DNA of 51,216 nt, from positions 1 to 51,216 of the forward strand of contig JAJEAC010000005.1 in assembly GCA_022824315.1 (NCBI GenBank), given 5' to 3'. The notes under the pieces were generated by a model. The model searched no databases. It worked only from the letters and a program-made list of their open reading frames with translations, and was not told the origin of the DNA. Below are positions 8,540 through 17,388 of the stretch, piece after piece (within the stretch, counting starts at the first letter, position 1; every line of letters begins with the position of its first letter). Made by a program: the position numbers and the translations under genes. Origin of the DNA: Silicimonas sp. GTDB lineage: Bacteria; Pseudomonadota; Alphaproteobacteria; Rhodobacterales; Rhodobacteraceae.

Positions 8540-9576
8540 AGCAACTTGCCTTGATAGGCGACTTCGTCGCCCGCAACCACCCGGCCAATCCGGAACACCC
8601 GATGCCCGCCTTTCCCAAACGCGGCTGCCGCGACCTCTACCGACACCTCAGGCGTGACCGCCACCATGCCGATTCCGGCATTGAAGGTTCGCAGCAATTC
8701 CGATTCAGCGATACAACCTTTCTCGGCCAGCCATGCAAAGACCGGAGGCAATTCCCAAGCGCCAAGGTCGATTTCAGCACCGAGATCTTCAGGAAGCACC
8801 CGCGGCACGTTCTCGGTCAAGCCACCGCCGGTAATGTGCGCCAGTCCGTGCAATGCTCCTGCCCGAATGGCGTTGACGGCGCCTCGGACATAGAGCCGGG
8901 TCGGTGTCAGCAATGCCTGACCAAGTGAACTGTCCGCCCAAGGGCACGCATCATCCCAAGAGTGGTCGTGCTCCGCCACAATGCGTCGAACCAGTGAATA
9001 ACCGTTCGAGTGCACGCCATCGCTGGCAAGCCCGAGCAACACGTCGCCTTCGGAAACCCCGGACGGCAGTCCTCGTCCTCTCTCCATGGCACCGACAGCA
9101 AAGCCCGCGAGATCGAAGTCGCCTCCCGCATACATCCCAGGCATTTCGGCCGTTTCGCCGCCTATCAGGGCACACCCTGATCGTGCACAGCCATCGGCAA
9201 TTCCCTCGATCACCTGAGCCGCCTGGTCGACATCGAGACGACCGGTCGCAAGATAATCGAGAAAAAACAGGGGTTCAGCGCCCTGACAAACCAAGTCGTT
9301 CACGCACATTGCCACGAGGTCGATACCGACGCCGCCCACATGACCGGTTTCGATGGCGATCTTCAGCTTGGTCCCGACTCCATCGGTGGCGGCCACGATG
9401 ATCGGATCCTCAAATCCTGCCTCTTTGAGATCGAACATGGCACCGAACCCGCCTAAGCCGTCAACTTTGCCAGGCCGAGAGGTTCGAAGGGAAGCAGACT
9501 TGATTCGTTCGACCAGTGCGTTACCCGCGTCGATGTCCACGCCCGCATCCGCATAAGTGAGACCGCCTGTGGCCAT
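8536..9576 (-). CDS. purM: phosphoribosylformylglycinamidine cyclo-ligase
   Basis: The 346-residue cytoplasmic enzyme closes the imidazole ring in step five of purine synthesis, forming aminoimidazole ribonucleotide with ATP. Typical segments are the start [20 protein letters not shown], the ATP-binding [14 protein letters not shown], the [19 protein letters not shown] stretch and [13 protein letters not shown] near residue 240. The ATG at 9576 gives the family N-terminus; a longer frame to 9660 adds arginine-rich residues without homology. It heads the purM-purN-rnd operon. The tRNA-Ile2 gene starts 110 bases away on the opposite strand, so the two promoters are divergent and share this short gap. 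Confidence 0.96.
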   Translation of the reverse strand: MATGGLTYADAGVDIDAGNALVERIKSASLRTSRPGKVDGLGGFGAMFDLKEAGFEDPIIVAATDGVGTKLKIAIETGHVGGVGIDLVAMCVNDLVCQGAEPLFFLDYLATGRLDVDQAAQVIEGIADGCARSGCALIGGETAEMPGMYAGGDFDLAGFAVGAMERGRGLPSGVSEGDVLLGLASDGVHSNGYSLVRRIVAEHDHSWDDACPWADSSLGQALLTPTRLYVRGAVNAIRAGALHGLAHITGGGLTENVPRVLPEDLGAEIDLGAWELPPVFAWLAEKGCIAESELLRTFNAGIGMVAVTPEVSVEVAAAAFGKGGHRVFRIGRVVAGDEVAYQGKLL

Positions 9577-9645
9577 GCGTGCCCTTCTCCGGTTTCGGCT
9601 GCGGATACCCGAACGCTCCCGCAGTGTCCACGGGAGGCAGGTTGC

Positions 9646-9673
9646 TTGACCGCTGCGCATGGTCTGCTATGCC
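9646..9673 (+). promoter_or_regulatory. putative tRNA-Ile2 promoter
   Basis: TTGACC (9646-9651), a 16-base spacer and TATGCC (9668-9673) lie just upstream of the tRNA. The -10 box is preceded by TGC, giving an extended form also seen before tRNA-Asn. Inferred by eye only. Confidence 0.45.
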
Positions 9674-9686
9674 CTCACGCGAGTTC

Positions 9687-9763
9687 GGGCCCGTAGCTCA
9701 ATTGGTTAGAGCAGAGCGCTCATAACGCTTTGGTTGGGGGTTCGAGTCCCTCCGGGCCTACCA
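9687..9763 (+). tRNA. tRNA with CAU anticodon, probably tRNA-Ile2 (lysidine type)
   Basis: The 77-base gene folds as a full cloverleaf with an encoded CCA end. The acceptor arm is GGGCCCG/CGGGCCT, the anticodon stem GAGCG/CGCTT, the loop CTCATAA with anticodon CAT at 9721-9723, and the T stem GGGGG/CCCTC around TTCGAGT. CAU occurs in initiator Met, elongator Met and Ile2 tRNAs. The C4-G69 and C5-G68 pairs, known identity elements for the lysidine synthetase TilS in E. coli, and the overall similarity to alphaproteobacterial Ile2 favour Ile2, which reads AUA after lysidine modification. An initiator is excluded by the regular acceptor start and lack of the three G-C pairs in the anticodon stem. 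Confidence 0.88.
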
Positions 9764-10848
9764 ATCATACATGCGTCGGATCGTGCCACCACGACGCCGC
9801 ACACCAACCAAAACGAGATATTGCGGTCGGGGCATGAGCATCAGGATGCAGACACGGCCATGGCAGCATATTTTAAAAACAGGATCCCCGGCATTATTCA
9901 TGAATAACTGCGCTGAGGCGTCTCGCCATTGTTCACAATTTTCAATTTTTGAAAGTCGATTCCGTCCGGCGGTCGAACATCTGTTGGCCGATCTTAATCG
10001 ACTCCTTTATCCCGTCGAGACAGAAGGGTGCCGGTGGACCTTTCTGGTTCCGCAAACAAAGAACACTCTCCCGCTCCAGGCAGGTCCTTTCGCCTAGTGT
10101 CTGGCGGTCATTCACGGTTTCGGTGTGGCCCTAGGCAGCAACTGGAAATTCCAAGTCGGGCAATTCATCTGCCGCGCCAACCCCTGCATCATGAATCATG
10201 TCAATTGCTCGCCATTCGCTTACCTGGCTGCCTCCAGAACTCGATTGGCGTTTGTGAATATCCCGGCACGGTGCCAATGCATCGAACGATACGAAGCGTT
10301 GACAGGTTCATTGAAGCACGTGCATGAAAGGTTGCAGTTCCGGCACTTAGCTCGATGGAGCCAAGTTTGGCACAAGGTCCCGCGACCGGGACTGGACAGC
10401 AATCACTCCGGGGGTCTTTTTGAGAATGAAGCTGAATGTTTCAATGTCTGAATGAAGTCAAGCGACCGCCGAGGCTACTTCGTCGTCACGCAAGGTTGAT
10501 ACACGTGCCCTAGAGCTCAAGAAAAGAGCTAAAGTTGCCGATATAGAAAGCCGATCAAGACATGTCTGGCTCGACTCGGAGGTTCCGAAACCCAATAAAA
10601 GCGTCATGTTTCCAAAGCCATTGTTTTCGGCAAGATATTGTACTTTCTTGGCAAAAAAAGAGCACTCCCATATTCAAACTGACATCGGTTCCAATGTCCG
10701 ATTTCGATAAGAACGGGAAACACGGGATCCATACTGGAGGAATTCCTTCAATCCCGGAAATTCAGAGTTGCGTTTCGACCAATGCATGTGTAGCAGAGTA
10801 ATGCATGGCCGACGTGGAGTTCGTGCCATCGCAACCAAGGAGAATCGC
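9764..10848. other. 1.1 kb gene-free, A+T-richer region upstream of H-NS-like gene
   Basis: No open frame on either strand looks like a protein here. The sequence is visibly richer in A and T than its surroundings, with runs such as GGCAAAAAAAGAG near 10,645-10,665. It may be a leader or silencer region for the H-NS-like gene, a decayed gene, or hold an unrecognised small RNA. I see no repeat arrays or tRNA remnants. Confidence 0.45.
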
Positions 10849-11181
10849 ATGGCAGCGAAATTCAACCTCGGAAAAATGTCCGAGAAGGAACTGAAGGCTC
10901 TCAAGCGCGGCATCGAAAACGAACTCAAGACCAGCCGGACGCGGGCGGTTGCCGCCGCGACGCAAGAACTCCAGAACGCGGCCCAGAGAATCGCAAAGAA
11001 ACACGGTTTGGCCGTCAATGAAGTCTTGGGCAAGAAGAGAAAATTCCGCAAGTCCCCTGTACCGCCGAAATATCGGAACCCGAACGATCCCAGCCAGACC
11101 TGGTCCGGCCGCGGTCGCCGGCCGGCCTGGTTCAGGGAGGCAACGGACGAAGGCAAGTCAGCGAAGAGCCTGGAAATCTGA
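10849..11181 (+). CDS. H-NS family nucleoid protein (HvrA-like)
   Basis: The 110-residue protein is a nucleoid-associated DNA-binding protein that probably silences A+T-rich or foreign DNA and tunes transcription. Residues about 10-60 are charged and helical (MSEKELKALKRGIENELK and further coil), the oligomerisation part. The C-terminal signature YRNPNDPSQTWSGRGRRPAW at 75-94 contains the conserved TWSGRGRRP DNA-contacting loop. The ATG at 10849 is preceded by AAGGAGA. Relatives in Rhodobacter (HvrA, Spb) regulate photosynthesis and other genes; the role here is not deducible. It stands alone behind a long A+T-richer leader, the type of DNA such proteins bind, so autoregulation is a reasonable guess. 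A G+C hairpin follows its stop. Confidence 0.9.
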   Translation: MAAKFNLGKMSEKELKALKRGIENELKTSRTRAVAAATQELQNAAQRIAKKHGLAVNEVLGKKRKFRKSPVPPKYRNPNDPSQTWSGRGRRPAWFREATDEGKSAKSLEI

Positions 11182-11192
11182 ATCGGGGATTT

Positions 11193-11213
11193 GGGCGGCT
11201 CCATTTGCCGCCC
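11193..11213. terminator. hairpin between convergent genes
   Basis: GGGCGGC (11193-11199), a 7-base loop and GCCGCCC (11207-11213) form a perfect 7-pair stem between the H-NS-like gene and the convergent kinase gene. There is no T tract on either side, so if it terminates it is a weak or factor-dependent, possibly bidirectional, site. Confidence 0.45.
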
Positions 11214-11216
11214 CGT

Positions 11217-12533
11217 TCATCTCGGGATCGAAATCTCGGCTTTCAGGCCACCCAAATTCCTGCTTTCGTCAAGTATCAATTTTCCGCCATGTTGCCGCGC
11301 CACGTCTGCAGCAATCGACAGACCAAGCCCCACACCCAAGCCGCCGTCTTGGTTCCTGGCCGAGTCAAGCCGGATGAAAGGCTTCAGGACGAATTCCCGC
11401 AGGTCTTCCGGAATGCCAGGCCCGCTGTCCTCCACGACAAATCTGATTCGATCACTGGCAACTTGCGCCGACACCTTGGCTTGACCACCGTAGCGCACTG
11501 CATTGACAATCAGGTTCTCGAGGGCGCGTTGCAGTGCCGCCTGGCGCAGCATTGCTCGCCCCTCGCCTTCTAGCGCGCCAAGGACCACCGGCTCGCTTCG
11601 CGCGATTCGATTCGTCAGCTTGCGCACGAATTCCAGCGGATTAATTTGCTCTGGCGCCTCCAAGGCGTCACCCTTCGCGAATGACAGAAAGGCTTCCAGC
11701 ATGCCTTCCATGTCCTGAACCTCACGGTGCATCGCTTCCGTTTCGGGACTGTCATCCATGAGTGAAAGCCCGAGCTTCATTCTCGTCAGTGGCGTCCTGA
11801 GATCGTGGCTGACGCCGGACAGCATCAATGTGCGCTGCTCGATCTGACGCTCGATTCGACCGCGCATGTCGAGAAACGCCTTGCCCGCCAATCGAACCTC
11901 GGTGGCTCCGCTCGGTTCGTACGGCACGACGCGCCCCTTTCCGAACGCCTCTGCTGCACGCGCAAGGCGCCGAATGGGGCGAATCTGGTTGCGCATGTAC
12001 AGGAGCGCGATTGCAGACATCAAAAGCGCCGTAAACCCGATCAGGACAAGGAACTGATGCGGGTTGCGTGCATTGAGCCGCCGCCGGGAAACGATCAGTT
12101 CGACTGGTCCCGCCCCGGTTCCAACGGAAAGGCGCGCAAAGCCGTGGAGGCCGACCAGATCAACACCTAGCAATTGCTCAATTTCTCGATCAAGCGTTGC
12201 GATGACGGTCTTTCCCGACAGGTCGAACCAGTCACGCCGTGTCAAGGGAGGCACGGCTCCCGGAGAGATCACGATGCCAAGGGGTTCAGCAACTTCCAAT
12301 GCCGCGCCGAATGCGCTGGTCGCGTCTGGCGCATCGACGTCGATTCGACCAAGGATGAGCTCGATCTCGTGCGCCACGGCAACCGTCATCTGCTCGGTCA
12401 CGCCCTCGTACAAGCGCTGGATGAACACGACCGTGACGACCACCATGATGACGGTCACGGGCACGAGCAGAATCAGAGTCGAACGCCCGTAAAAGGTCCT
12501 TGGCATCCAGTATTTCAGAAGCCGCGCAATCAT
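11217..12533 (-). CDS. EnvZ-like sensor histidine kinase
   Basis: The 438-residue inner-membrane kinase has membrane segments at about 18-39 and 160-180 enclosing a small periplasmic domain, then a HAMP linker (about 181-232). The phosphoacceptor H243 lies in SGVSHDLRTPLTRMKLGL, and the ATPase domain carries an N box (NLIVNAVRYGG), a G1 box (VEDSGPGIP) and a G2 box (GVGLGLSIAADVARQHGG). This is the EnvZ layout. Remarkably, no response regulator gene is adjacent: the downstream neighbour is the convergent H-NS-like gene, and upstream, only 42 bases away and divergent, is a metallo-hydrolase. EnvZ kinases usually sit beside an OmpR-type gene, so its partner must be elsewhere. The signal it senses cannot be inferred. 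Confidence 0.9.
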   Translation of the reverse strand: MIARLLKYWMPRTFYGRSTLILLVPVTVIMVVVTVVFIQRLYEGVTEQMTVAVAHEIELILGRIDVDAPDATSAFGAALEVAEPLGIVISPGAVPPLTRRDWFDLSGKTVIATLDREIEQLLGVDLVGLHGFARLSVGTGAGPVELIVSRRRLNARNPHQFLVLIGFTALLMSAIALLYMRNQIRPIRRLARAAEAFGKGRVVPYEPSGATEVRLAGKAFLDMRGRIERQIEQRTLMLSGVSHDLRTPLTRMKLGLSLMDDSPETEAMHREVQDMEGMLEAFLSFAKGDALEAPEQINPLEFVRKLTNRIARSEPVVLGALEGEGRAMLRQAALQRALENLIVNAVRYGGQAKVSAQVASDRIRFVVEDSGPGIPEDLREFVLKPFIRLDSARNQDGGLGVGLGLSIAADVARQHGGKLILDESRNLGGLKAEISIPR

Positions 12534-12575
12534 GGCATGACCCTAAGGGTGTTGGAGCGGGAGAAAAAGGGGCCG

Positions 12576-13469
12576 ATGAGCAAACCTCAAGCAGGGCTCG
12601 TTCGAACGGTCGCAGACGGAATTCGCTGCATCCTTGCCCCGAATCCGGGAGCGATGACCTATTGGGGAACGAACAGCTACATTGTAGGCGAGGGCCAAGT
12701 TGCCGTCATCGATCCCGGGCCCAAGGACGAAGCCCATCTTGACGCAATTCTGCGAGCAACGGCGGGCGAGCATGTCACGAAAATACTGATTACGCACGCG
12801 CATGCCGACCACAGCCCGCTCGCCCGAATCCTGGCCGGGCGGACCGGGGCAACTGTGCTGGGTTTCGGGCCACCAGAGGCCGGACGCAATGCAACCATGC
12901 AGGGTCTCGCGGAAGCAGGTCTCGCGGGCGGCGGAGAAGGTGTCGACAGTCTGTTCCGCCCCGACATCCAGATTTCCGACGGCGACGTCGTGAGCGGCGA
13001 GGACTGGCAGCTCGAAGTGATTCACTCACCGGGCCACTTTGCCGGCCACCTTGCCTTTCAGATGGATGACGTCGTCTTCTCGGGCGATCACGTGATGGAA
13101 TGGTCGTCCTCGCTCGTGTCGCCACCCGACGGAAACGTCCGGGAATTCATGCAGACATCTGAACGCCTGGCCCGCCTGGGTGCCCGTCGGTTCCTGTCCG
13201 GACACGGGCCAGACATCCAGGAACCGGAGGAGCGCCTGTCCTGGTTGATCAAGCATCGCCAAGCCCGAGCAGACGCGATTCTGGATGCGCTGGGCACTTC
13301 ACCGCAAATCGTCGAGGAAATCACGCGCAGGGTCTACACCGACACTCCGCCTGAAATGTGGCCAGTTGCATCGCGAAACGTCTTTGCGCATCTCATCGAC
13401 CTTGTCGAAAGGGGGTGGGCAAAGGCACATCCTGAACTCGGTCTGTCCGCAGGATTCTCCCGCATCTGA
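12576..13469 (+). CDS. MBL-fold metallo-hydrolase
   Basis: The 297-residue cytoplasmic protein has the metallo-beta-lactamase fold. The metal motif THAHADHS lies at 73-80 (H74, H76, D78, H79), with later ligands in HSPGHFAGH, FSGDHVMEW and LSGHGPD. The N-terminus YWGTNSYIVGEGQVAVIDPG is typical of hydrolases related to LACTB2 and glyoxalase II. A C-terminal helical winged region from about residue 215 (RQARADAILDAL onward) also matches the LACTB2 group, some of which act on RNA or acyl-CoA derivatives, so the substrate is open. The ATG at 12576 follows a GGGAGAAAAAGGGG purine run. The gene is divergent from the kinase gene with 42 bases between, so their promoters must overlap. Confidence 0.88.
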   Translation: MSKPQAGLVRTVADGIRCILAPNPGAMTYWGTNSYIVGEGQVAVIDPGPKDEAHLDAILRATAGEHVTKILITHAHADHSPLARILAGRTGATVLGFGPPEAGRNATMQGLAEAGLAGGGEGVDSLFRPDIQISDGDVVSGEDWQLEVIHSPGHFAGHLAFQMDDVVFSGDHVMEWSSSLVSPPDGNVREFMQTSERLARLGARRFLSGHGPDIQEPEERLSWLIKHRQARADAILDALGTSPQIVEEITRRVYTDTPPEMWPVASRNVFAHLIDLVERGWAKAHPELGLSAGFSRI

Positions 13470-13550
13470 CCTCCGCCTACGTCTGAGGCGAGGTTCCGGA
13501 ACTACACTTGCATTTTCGGCGGGCCATCAAATTTCGCCGTTCCTTCCCAC

Positions 13551-13579
13551 TGGACGAAGGCAAAGAGCGTTGCTATATC
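13551..13579 (+). promoter_or_regulatory. putative tRNA-Asn promoter
   Basis: TGGACG (13551-13556), a 17-base spacer and TATATC (13574-13579) precede tRNA-Asn by 12 bases. The -10 box follows TGC, as in the tRNA-Ile2 promoter. Inferred by eye. Confidence 0.45.
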
Positions 13580-13591
13580 GGCCATCGGCAT

Positions 13592-13666
13592 TCCGGCGTA
13601 GCTCAGCGGTAGAGCAGTTGACTGTTAATCAATTGGTCGTTGGTTCGATCCCAACCGCCGGAGCCA
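13592..13666 (+). tRNA. tRNA-Asn (GTT)
   Basis: The 75-base gene forms a complete cloverleaf: acceptor TCCGGCG/CGCCGGA, D arm GCTC/GAGC, anticodon stem GTTGA/TCAAT with loop CTGTTAA and anticodon GTT at 13624-13626, and T stem GTTGG/CCAAC. The discriminator base is G and the CCA end is encoded. It stands alone between the metallo-hydrolase gene and a gene-poor stretch. Confidence 0.97.
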
Positions 13667-14141
13667 ACAAAAACATGGCCTTAGCGAGAAATCTTCGAGG
13701 CCTTGATCGTTTCGGCGCCAGAACCCTTCTACCGCTCGACAAGGGAGTTCACTTCTCCCCCACTCCGGATCCAGGCCAAGCTGCTTCATGATCAAACAAA
13801 AAATGCAACACTTCACACGTATGGACCGCACAGGCTGATTTCTTCTTACTTTGTTCATGTAAGTCGTGTGTGCATGTCGCGGCGCGGGGATGACGAAATC
13901 CAAGTCAGATCATCGCGTTGATTGACGCCTGCGTGTGCGGCTTCGTGCGATGCACGGGTCACTGCAACTTGGGCCGTTTTCGGGCGACGGGTGCGAAAAT
14001 TGCGCTCGTTGCGGAATAAGTGCTTCAATCATCAAGGCAGAAGTTCGATCGAGCTGCGGGAAACCACGGTCCAAGGCCAATCCAGCCACAGAAAGCTCTT
14101 CCGCACGCGCTCGTGGAAATTCGCCAAATGTCATGCAGCGG
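13667..14141. other. gene-poor stretch after tRNA-Asn
   Basis: About 475 bases with no convincing gene on either strand; composition drifts toward A and T around 13,790-13,870. The 3' side of a tRNA is a common integration site, but I found no repeat of the tRNA 3' end further downstream and no integrase. Confidence 0.4.
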
Positions 14142-14246
14142 TCAAATGCCGAAGCGCAGCAGGATCAAGATCACCGTGGCCAACATGGCGAACCAGCACA
14201 GCCAGATGCCACGGAAGAAGGCGTCAAGGGCTGCGAATTCCTTCAT
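14142..14246 (-). CDS. 34-residue single-pass membrane peptide downstream of pobA
   Basis: This very short gene starts at ATG 14246 behind AGGGAGGAAG, one of the best ribosome binding sites in the window, at ideal spacing. The product begins MKEFAALDAFFRGIWLCW and continues as one hydrophobic helix to its end LRFGI, with an acidic/aromatic head and an Arg near the C-terminus, so it should be a small inner-membrane peptide. It lies 54 bases after the pobA stop on the same strand and is probably co-transcribed. I do not recognise a family. Possible roles include a small partner of an aromatic-acid transporter or a membrane anchor for PobA; these are guesses. Strong translation signals and uninterrupted hydrophobicity are the evidence that it is real. 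Confidence 0.6.
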   Translation of the reverse strand: MKEFAALDAFFRGIWLCWFAMLATVILILLRFGI

Positions 14247-14300
14247 GTCTTCCTCCCTGGCTGGGTGGTTGGGTCGGCAAACGCACCGGATCGAGCGCGA

Positions 14301-15476
14301 TCAGGCTGCGTAGGGCAGTCCGATATATTCGTAGGCAAGCGCGCGCTGGGCCGGTTCAGACGTCAACAGCAAGTCATAGTCGCTTTCGCGGATTTTCTGG
14401 TCGAACGAATCCTCGTCGGGAAACACGTGCAAGAGCTTGGTCAGCCGCCAGGAGATGTTCTCGGCGGCCCAGATGCGCATGAGCGCGGTGTCGGAGTAGT
14501 CATTGAGAAGGGCGTCGCTGGCGTCCTTGAAATGCGCCACCAGGGCGCGCTGCAGGTAGTACACATCGGAAAATGTCAAGTTCAGGCCCTTGGCCCCGGT
14601 TGGCGGCACGATATGGCTGGCATCGCCCGCCAAGAACAGGCTGCCGTGGCGCATCGGCTCGCTGACGAAACTGCGCAGCGGCGCAATGGACTTCTCGATT
14701 GACGGACCTGTCTGAATGGTCTTGGCCACGGCAACTGGGAATCGGCGCAAAAGGGCTTCCCAAAACCGGTCGTCGAACCAGTCATCAGGCGCATCAGACA
14801 GCGGCACCTGGATGTAGTAACGGCTGAGCATCGGGTTGCGCTGGGCCGCCATTGCCATGCCGTCCTCATGATAGGCATAGATGAAGTCGTCGAGCGGGGG
14901 CTTCTCGACCATGATGCCAAGCCAGCCGAACGGGTAGATGCGCTCATACTCCCGGCGATGCGTGGCTGGGATCGCCTGACGCGAAGGTCCGTGAAAACCG
15001 TCACAACCGGCGACAAAGCGGCTATCGACGCGATGGCTTTGACCGTCCTTTCGATAGGTCACATGCGGCGCACCGGTCTCGATGTCGTGCAGTGCGACGT
15101 CCTTGGCTTCGCAGACCACTGCGCCGTCATCGCGTTCGCGTGCGGCATAGAGGTCTTCGGTGATATAGGTCTGGCCGTAGGCCATCATCTGCTGACCTGT
15201 CCACTTCTTGACGTCGATGAAGAAATCGGGACGGTCCTGCCACAGGATCCTGGTTCCGTCCTTCGACCTGCCCTCGCGATCCATGCGATCACCGTGCCCG
15301 TAATCGCGCAGCAGTTGCGCGGCACCGGCTTCCAGAACGCCCGCCCGAATACGGCCAAGCACGTAGTCCTTGGACTGACGCTCGATCACGACGTTGTCGA
15401 TGCCGTTGGCATCGAGGATATGGCTGAGCAGCAACCCGGATGGCCCGCCGCCGATGATACAAACCTGAGTTTTCAT
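14301..15476 (-). CDS. pobA: 4-hydroxybenzoate 3-monooxygenase
   Basis: The 391-residue FAD enzyme hydroxylates 4-hydroxybenzoate to protocatechuate using NADPH and oxygen, feeding the beta-ketoadipate pathway. The FAD fingerprint IIGGGPSGL is at residues 7-15, the family start MKTQVCIIGGGPSGLLLSH is intact, and the second FAD motif LAGDASHIVPPTGAKGLNL lies in the last third. The length is that of PobA. The ATG at 15476 is supported by GGAGAAACC just before it. Neighbouring pca genes and the usual PobR regulator are absent from the window. The only companion on its strand is the 34-residue membrane peptide downstream. Function is confident by family; protocatechuate must be handled by genes elsewhere. 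Confidence 0.95.
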   Translation of the reverse strand: MKTQVCIIGGGPSGLLLSHILDANGIDNVVIERQSKDYVLGRIRAGVLEAGAAQLLRDYGHGDRMDREGRSKDGTRILWQDRPDFFIDVKKWTGQQMMAYGQTYITEDLYAARERDDGAVVCEAKDVALHDIETGAPHVTYRKDGQSHRVDSRFVAGCDGFHGPSRQAIPATHRREYERIYPFGWLGIMVEKPPLDDFIYAYHEDGMAMAAQRNPMLSRYYIQVPLSDAPDDWFDDRFWEALLRRFPVAVAKTIQTGPSIEKSIAPLRSFVSEPMRHGSLFLAGDASHIVPPTGAKGLNLTFSDVYYLQRALVAHFKDASDALLNDYSDTALMRIWAAENISWRLTKLLHVFPDEDSFDQKIRESDYDLLLTSEPAQRALAYEYIGLPYAA

Positions 15477-15698
15477 GGTTTCTCCTTGGCTGGAGGCGCG
15501 TGGCCAGACGTACGCGACCTTGATCTTGGCGTTCAGGTCAGTTCTGCAGAAGGCGTGCAGGAAGCAGGTCTGCTCGGAGATATCAAGCATCTCCTGCGCG
15601 GTCTCGTCAGTTTCGGAGGATTCAAAATGGACATGGATTTCTGCTGGATCCGCTTCCCCCGACCTGACGGTTCCGCCTGAGGCACCGCGGAAACTGAA

Positions 15699-16000
15699 TT
15701 AGGCGTAATGCGCGTTGCAGTAGTCGGGCAGGTCGAGCGTCAGCATCGACATGAAGCGCGCGAACTGGGTCATGAAGCAAACGCCGATCCCGGCGCTGAT
15801 AGGGGCGTTGGCATCGGGTGCGCGGGAATCTTCGGCGCCGAGGAACCTAAACGAAGTGCCATTGGCGAAAACTGCACCTGTTGGATGTCCTTGATGCCGT
15901 CTTCGCACAATGCAGCCACCGCGCCTACGTTCAGTCGCAGGTCCTCTTCTGCCGACAGTTGCGAGCCGCCCGATGCCGTGCCCCTTGCGACCGCCCTTTC
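15699..16000 (-). pseudogene. OsmC-like protein remnant
   Basis: Two minus-strand frames together resemble the C-terminal part of OsmC-domain proteins, which reduce organic peroxides. One frame reads [20 protein letters not shown] at about 15,875-15,930. Another reads [18 protein letters not shown] followed by LTLDLPDYC at about 15,705-15,765, including the conserved cysteine region. The protein then stops early at 15699, where relatives continue for tens of residues, and the two parts are out of frame. No start codon with homologous N-terminus can be seen before mnmA. I therefore read it as a truncated, frameshifted remnant. The similarity is from memory of the family and is moderate. Confidence 0.4.
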
Positions 16001-16139
16001 GGCATCGGTGTGGCTCGGTTGGCGCGATCTCGGGTGCGCACGTGGGCGTGCACAATGGTCGACCCGATCCGGAACCCGGCCCTTGCCAGTGATTGCGATT
16101 CTCCTGTATTTCACACGACATTTCTTTCACGGTGACACC

Positions 16140-17285
16140 ATGGCGCTCGACGGAGTCGAAAATCTAAACTCGCTTGGCTTTCCGAAGCTGCCTTCGGAAA
16201 CCCGTGTCGTCGTGGCCATGTCCGGCGGCGTGGACAGTTCCGTTGTGGCCGCCGAACTCGCACGCGAGGGCTATGATGTGGTGGGTGTGACGCTTCAGCT
16301 CTATGACCACGGAGCCGCCTTGGCCAAAAAAGGCGCGTGTTGCGCTGGAGCGGACATCCGCGATGCGCGCCGGGTGGCAGAAACAATGGGGTTTCCCCAC
16401 TATGTCCTCGACTACGAAAGCATCTTTCGTGACACCGTGATCGACGAGTTTGCTGATAGCTATCTTTCGGGCGCTACACCGGTGCCGTGCATTCGCTGCA
16501 ACGAACGGGTGAAGTTCAAGGATCTCCTTGAGACCGCGCATGACCTCGACGCGGATTGCATGGCAACGGGACACTACATCCAACGGAAGCTTGGCGCACT
16601 GGGACCAGAACTGCACACGGCCGCGGATCTGGCACGGGATCAAAGCTACTTTCTGTTCACGACGACATCGGAACAACTCGCGTTCCTGCGCTTTCCCCTT
16701 GGGCACCTGGCCTCCAAGAAGGAGACACGCAAGCTCGCAAGCGCGCATGGCCTGTCCGTAGCCGACAAACCTGACAGCCAGGACATCTGCTTTGTCCCGA
16801 ACGGCAACTACGCGTCCGTCATCGAGAAACTGCGGCCTGGAGCCGCTGAGCCCGGCGCGATCGTCCATGTCGACGGCCGCGAACTGGGTACGCATGCGGG
16901 CGTTATCCACTACACGATCGGGCAGCGGCGGGGCCTCGGAATCGGCGGGCTCGACGAGCCGCTCTACGTTGTCCGGCTGGATGTCGACAACAAACGGGTC
17001 ATTGTTGGGCCAAAGAAAATGCTCGCCACCCGCATCGTGTCGGCTCGCGAGATAAACTGGCTCGGAGACGTACCCTTCGACAGCGCCAGCGCGTGGAATC
17101 TATCGGTCAGGGTCCGCTCGACGAGGCCGCCGGCAGAAGCGGTGATCCATCCGGTCTCGGCGACCGAAGCGACAATCGAGCTTCTGGAACCGGAGGAAGG
17201 CGTGTCGCCCGGGCAGGCGTGCGTCTTCTACGAAACCCGTGGCAGCCGCGTCTACGGTGGGGGCTGGATCTGGCGCGGGTCATGA
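16140..17285 (+). CDS. mnmA: tRNA-specific 2-thiouridylase
   Basis: The 381-residue cytoplasmic enzyme thiolates U34 of tRNAs for Lys, Glu and Gln using ATP and persulfide sulfur. The PP-loop [10 protein letters not shown] is at 26-35. The two catalytic cysteines are visible in [14 protein letters not shown] and DSQDICFVP, and the tRNA-binding segment MATGHYI and the IGQRRGLG motif are present. I chose the ATG at 16140, which gives [20 protein letters not shown] before the first strand; the much longer frame from 15708 crosses the OsmC remnant and has no homology. It is transcribed alone and is convergent with lpxB, about 100 bases apart. No adjacent cysteine desulfurase is present. Confidence 0.95.
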   Translation: MALDGVENLNSLGFPKLPSETRVVVAMSGGVDSSVVAAELAREGYDVVGVTLQLYDHGAALAKKGACCAGADIRDARRVAETMGFPHYVLDYESIFRDTVIDEFADSYLSGATPVPCIRCNERVKFKDLLETAHDLDADCMATGHYIQRKLGALGPELHTAADLARDQSYFLFTTTSEQLAFLRFPLGHLASKKETRKLASAHGLSVADKPDSQDICFVPNGNYASVIEKLRPGAAEPGAIVHVDGRELGTHAGVIHYTIGQRRGLGIGGLDEPLYVVRLDVDNKRVIVGPKKMLATRIVSAREINWLGDVPFDSASAWNLSVRVRSTRPPAEAVIHPVSATEATIELLEPEEGVSPGQACVFYETRGSRVYGGGWIWRGS

Positions 17286-17388
17286 TCCCGTGAAGCGCGG
17301 GGCGGTCTCCGGGTTCATCAGCCACAAGGACTCCGAGATGTCGGCAACGGCCTTGGGCCTGCAAATGCTTGCGTCGGCGGCGGAGGCA

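Noticed and set aside
13592-14141. tRNA-Asn as an integration site of a genomic island
   Set aside because: No integrase and no downstream repeat of the tRNA 3' end were seen in the window.
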